From Campylobacteraceae bacterium (GTDB taxonomy: Bacteria > Campylobacterota > Campylobacteria > Campylobacterales > Sulfurovaceae), in contig JALWQQ010000112.1 in NCBI GenBank assembly GCA_027083075.1, positions 1 to 5,845 on the forward strand: a stretch of DNA of 5,845 nucleotides, given 5' to 3'. Positions 4,948 to 5,845 of the stretch are shown piece after piece. The stretch's first letter is position 1, and each line of letters starts with the position of its first letter. A program made the position numbers and the translations under genes. The notes below the pieces were generated by a model. The model was not told the DNA's origin, ran no database searches, and saw only the letters and a list, made by a program, of their open reading frames with translations.

Positions 4948-5845
4948 TTACAATTCCACTATAGTCACGCCCTGATTGGCGGCAGGTCTATAGAAGGTTT
5001 TGATCTTCGGATGTTCGCGCAAGTAGCGCTCTACTACCTTGGCAAGCACCCCTTTGCCGGTGCCGTGGATCACCTCGACTTCACTCAATCCGTTTACCAT
5101 TGCATCAGAGAGAAACTTGTCTAACTTCTCTTCCGCCTCTTCGGCGTAGAGCCCCAACAACTTCACACTGACCGATGCACCGCTCTTTTCAACATGCACT
5201 GTCGTAACGGGTCGCTTCTTCTTGTCGCTCTTTGGAACCGCAGTCGCAACGGATAGACGCTTTAGATCGGCAAGCGGTACGCGCATCTTAAGCCCTTCGA
5301 CTTCGATCGTCGCTTCTTTGCCCTTGATCGCAAGCAACTCTCCTTTGTGCGAACGGTACTTGACCCTATCTCCGACCCGTAAAGACTCCGGCTGCGCGGA
5401 AGTCTCGATGCGCTTGGGCGCCATACTCTTATGGCGATGCGCCTCATTCAACAGTCGTCTGCCCTCTTTGGACTCCTTTGCCTTGAGCGCCGCTTGCGCC
5501 CTCTTGAGTGCGGCATTGTAGCGGTTTTCAAGTGTCGCCAAGGCTTTGGCGTGTTTTTGTTTGAGGCGCTCCTCCTCTTCTTGAAGCGCTTTGATCTTGG
5601 CGTTGAGCTTTGCCTGCGCCGCCTCGTTCTCCGCGATCTTGGCGCGCATCGTTCGCTCCAACTCGCTTGAACGCTCGATCAGCTCATTGAGTCGCTCTTT
5701 GTCTTCTCCATGTACCTGCCTTGCCTCCTCGACCACCCTCTTGGGAATGCCGTAACGCAATGCTGTCTCAAAGGCATAGCTCTTGCCGATGCTTCCTTGC
5801 AAAAAGCGGTAGGTCGGCACGCGATTTTGTTCATCATAAAGCGCC
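4948..5845 (-). CDS. mutS2: Endonuclease MutS2, C-terminal part (5' end outside window)
   Basis: This is the last 298 codons of a MutS2 protein, a MutS relative that in this group restrains recombination or acts in DNA repair rather than in classical mismatch repair. The frame is open to the window edge, so the N-terminal MutS-like DNA-binding core and most of the ATPase domain are missing. Visible residues 9-34 carry the conserved post-ATPase segment PTYRFLQGSIGKSYAFE. A long charged, Glu/Lys/Ala-rich coiled coil follows at about 46-133, then a KOW-like beta segment (LRVGDRVKY, about 155-198), and a C-terminal Smr domain at about 224-298 with HGTGKG at 260-265 and the typical end GVTIVEL. 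The usual LDLRG motif at the start of Smr reads VKLLG here, so its acidic and basic residues are gone. The stop is TAA, with no hairpin terminator behind it. Confidence 0.96.
   Translation of the reverse strand, partial: ALYDEQNRVPTYRFLQGSIGKSYAFETALRYGIPKRVVEEARQVHGEDKERLNELIERSSELERTMRAKIAENEAAQAKLNAKIKALQEEEERLKQKHAKALATLENRYNAALKRAQAALKAKESKEGRRLLNEAHRHKSMAPKRIETSAQPESLRVGDRVKYRSHKGELLAIKGKEATIEVEGLKMRVPLADLKRLSVATAVPKSDKKKRPVTTVHVEKSGASVSVKLLGLYAEEAEEKLDKFLSDAMVNGLSEVEVIHGTGKGVLAKVVERYLREHPKIKTFYRPAANQGVTIVEL

Overview
This window looks like chromosomal DNA from a member of the Campylobacterota (formerly Epsilonproteobacteria). The clues are a MutS2 with a C-terminal Smr domain, a compact type III pantothenate kinase, a single stand-alone Xer-type recombinase and tightly packed gene junctions. 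By eye the base composition is roughly half GC. That would suit a GC-richer lineage such as the Sulfurovum/Nitratifractor group, but the genus is only an inference.

All eight genes are on the minus strand, so transcription runs from high to low coordinates. In that order they are: the 3' part of mutS2 (cut by the window edge), a membrane-anchored YfgM-like protein, a lipoprotein resembling BamB, a tyrosine recombinase, a 110-residue protein of unknown function, coaX, short-form hisG and a class I SAM-dependent methyltransferase. The YfgM-like protein to the unknown protein form one tightly coupled block: two TGATG stop/start junctions and one 23-base overlap. A consensus TATAAT box sits in the 45-base gap between mutS2 and this block. 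hisG and the methyltransferase overlap by 8 bases.

The two real gaps lie on either side of coaX, 110 bases upstream and 69 bases downstream, and both are filled with repeat-like structure. Downstream there are two adjacent hairpins. The first contains the coaX stop codon, and repeat-like sequence encodes roughly the last nine CoaX residues. The second pairs across 19 positions and buries the hisG ribosome binding site, ending right at the hisG start codon. Upstream there is a degenerate seven-base tandem repeat that runs into the end of the unknown gene, then a small hairpin with an 8-base direct repeat around it. All three hairpins contain pairs that form only as G-U in the minus-strand transcript.

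Functionally the genes are mostly housekeeping: recombination control (MutS2), cell envelope (YfgM-like and BamB-like), chromosome or element resolution (Xer), coenzyme A synthesis (CoaX), histidine synthesis (HisG) and an orphan methyltransferase. I see no CRISPR array, tRNA, rRNA, insertion sequence with a transposase, or defence system. The most interesting items are the repeat elements around coaX and hisG, the YfgM/BamB-like pair, and the unknown gene coupled to the recombinase.
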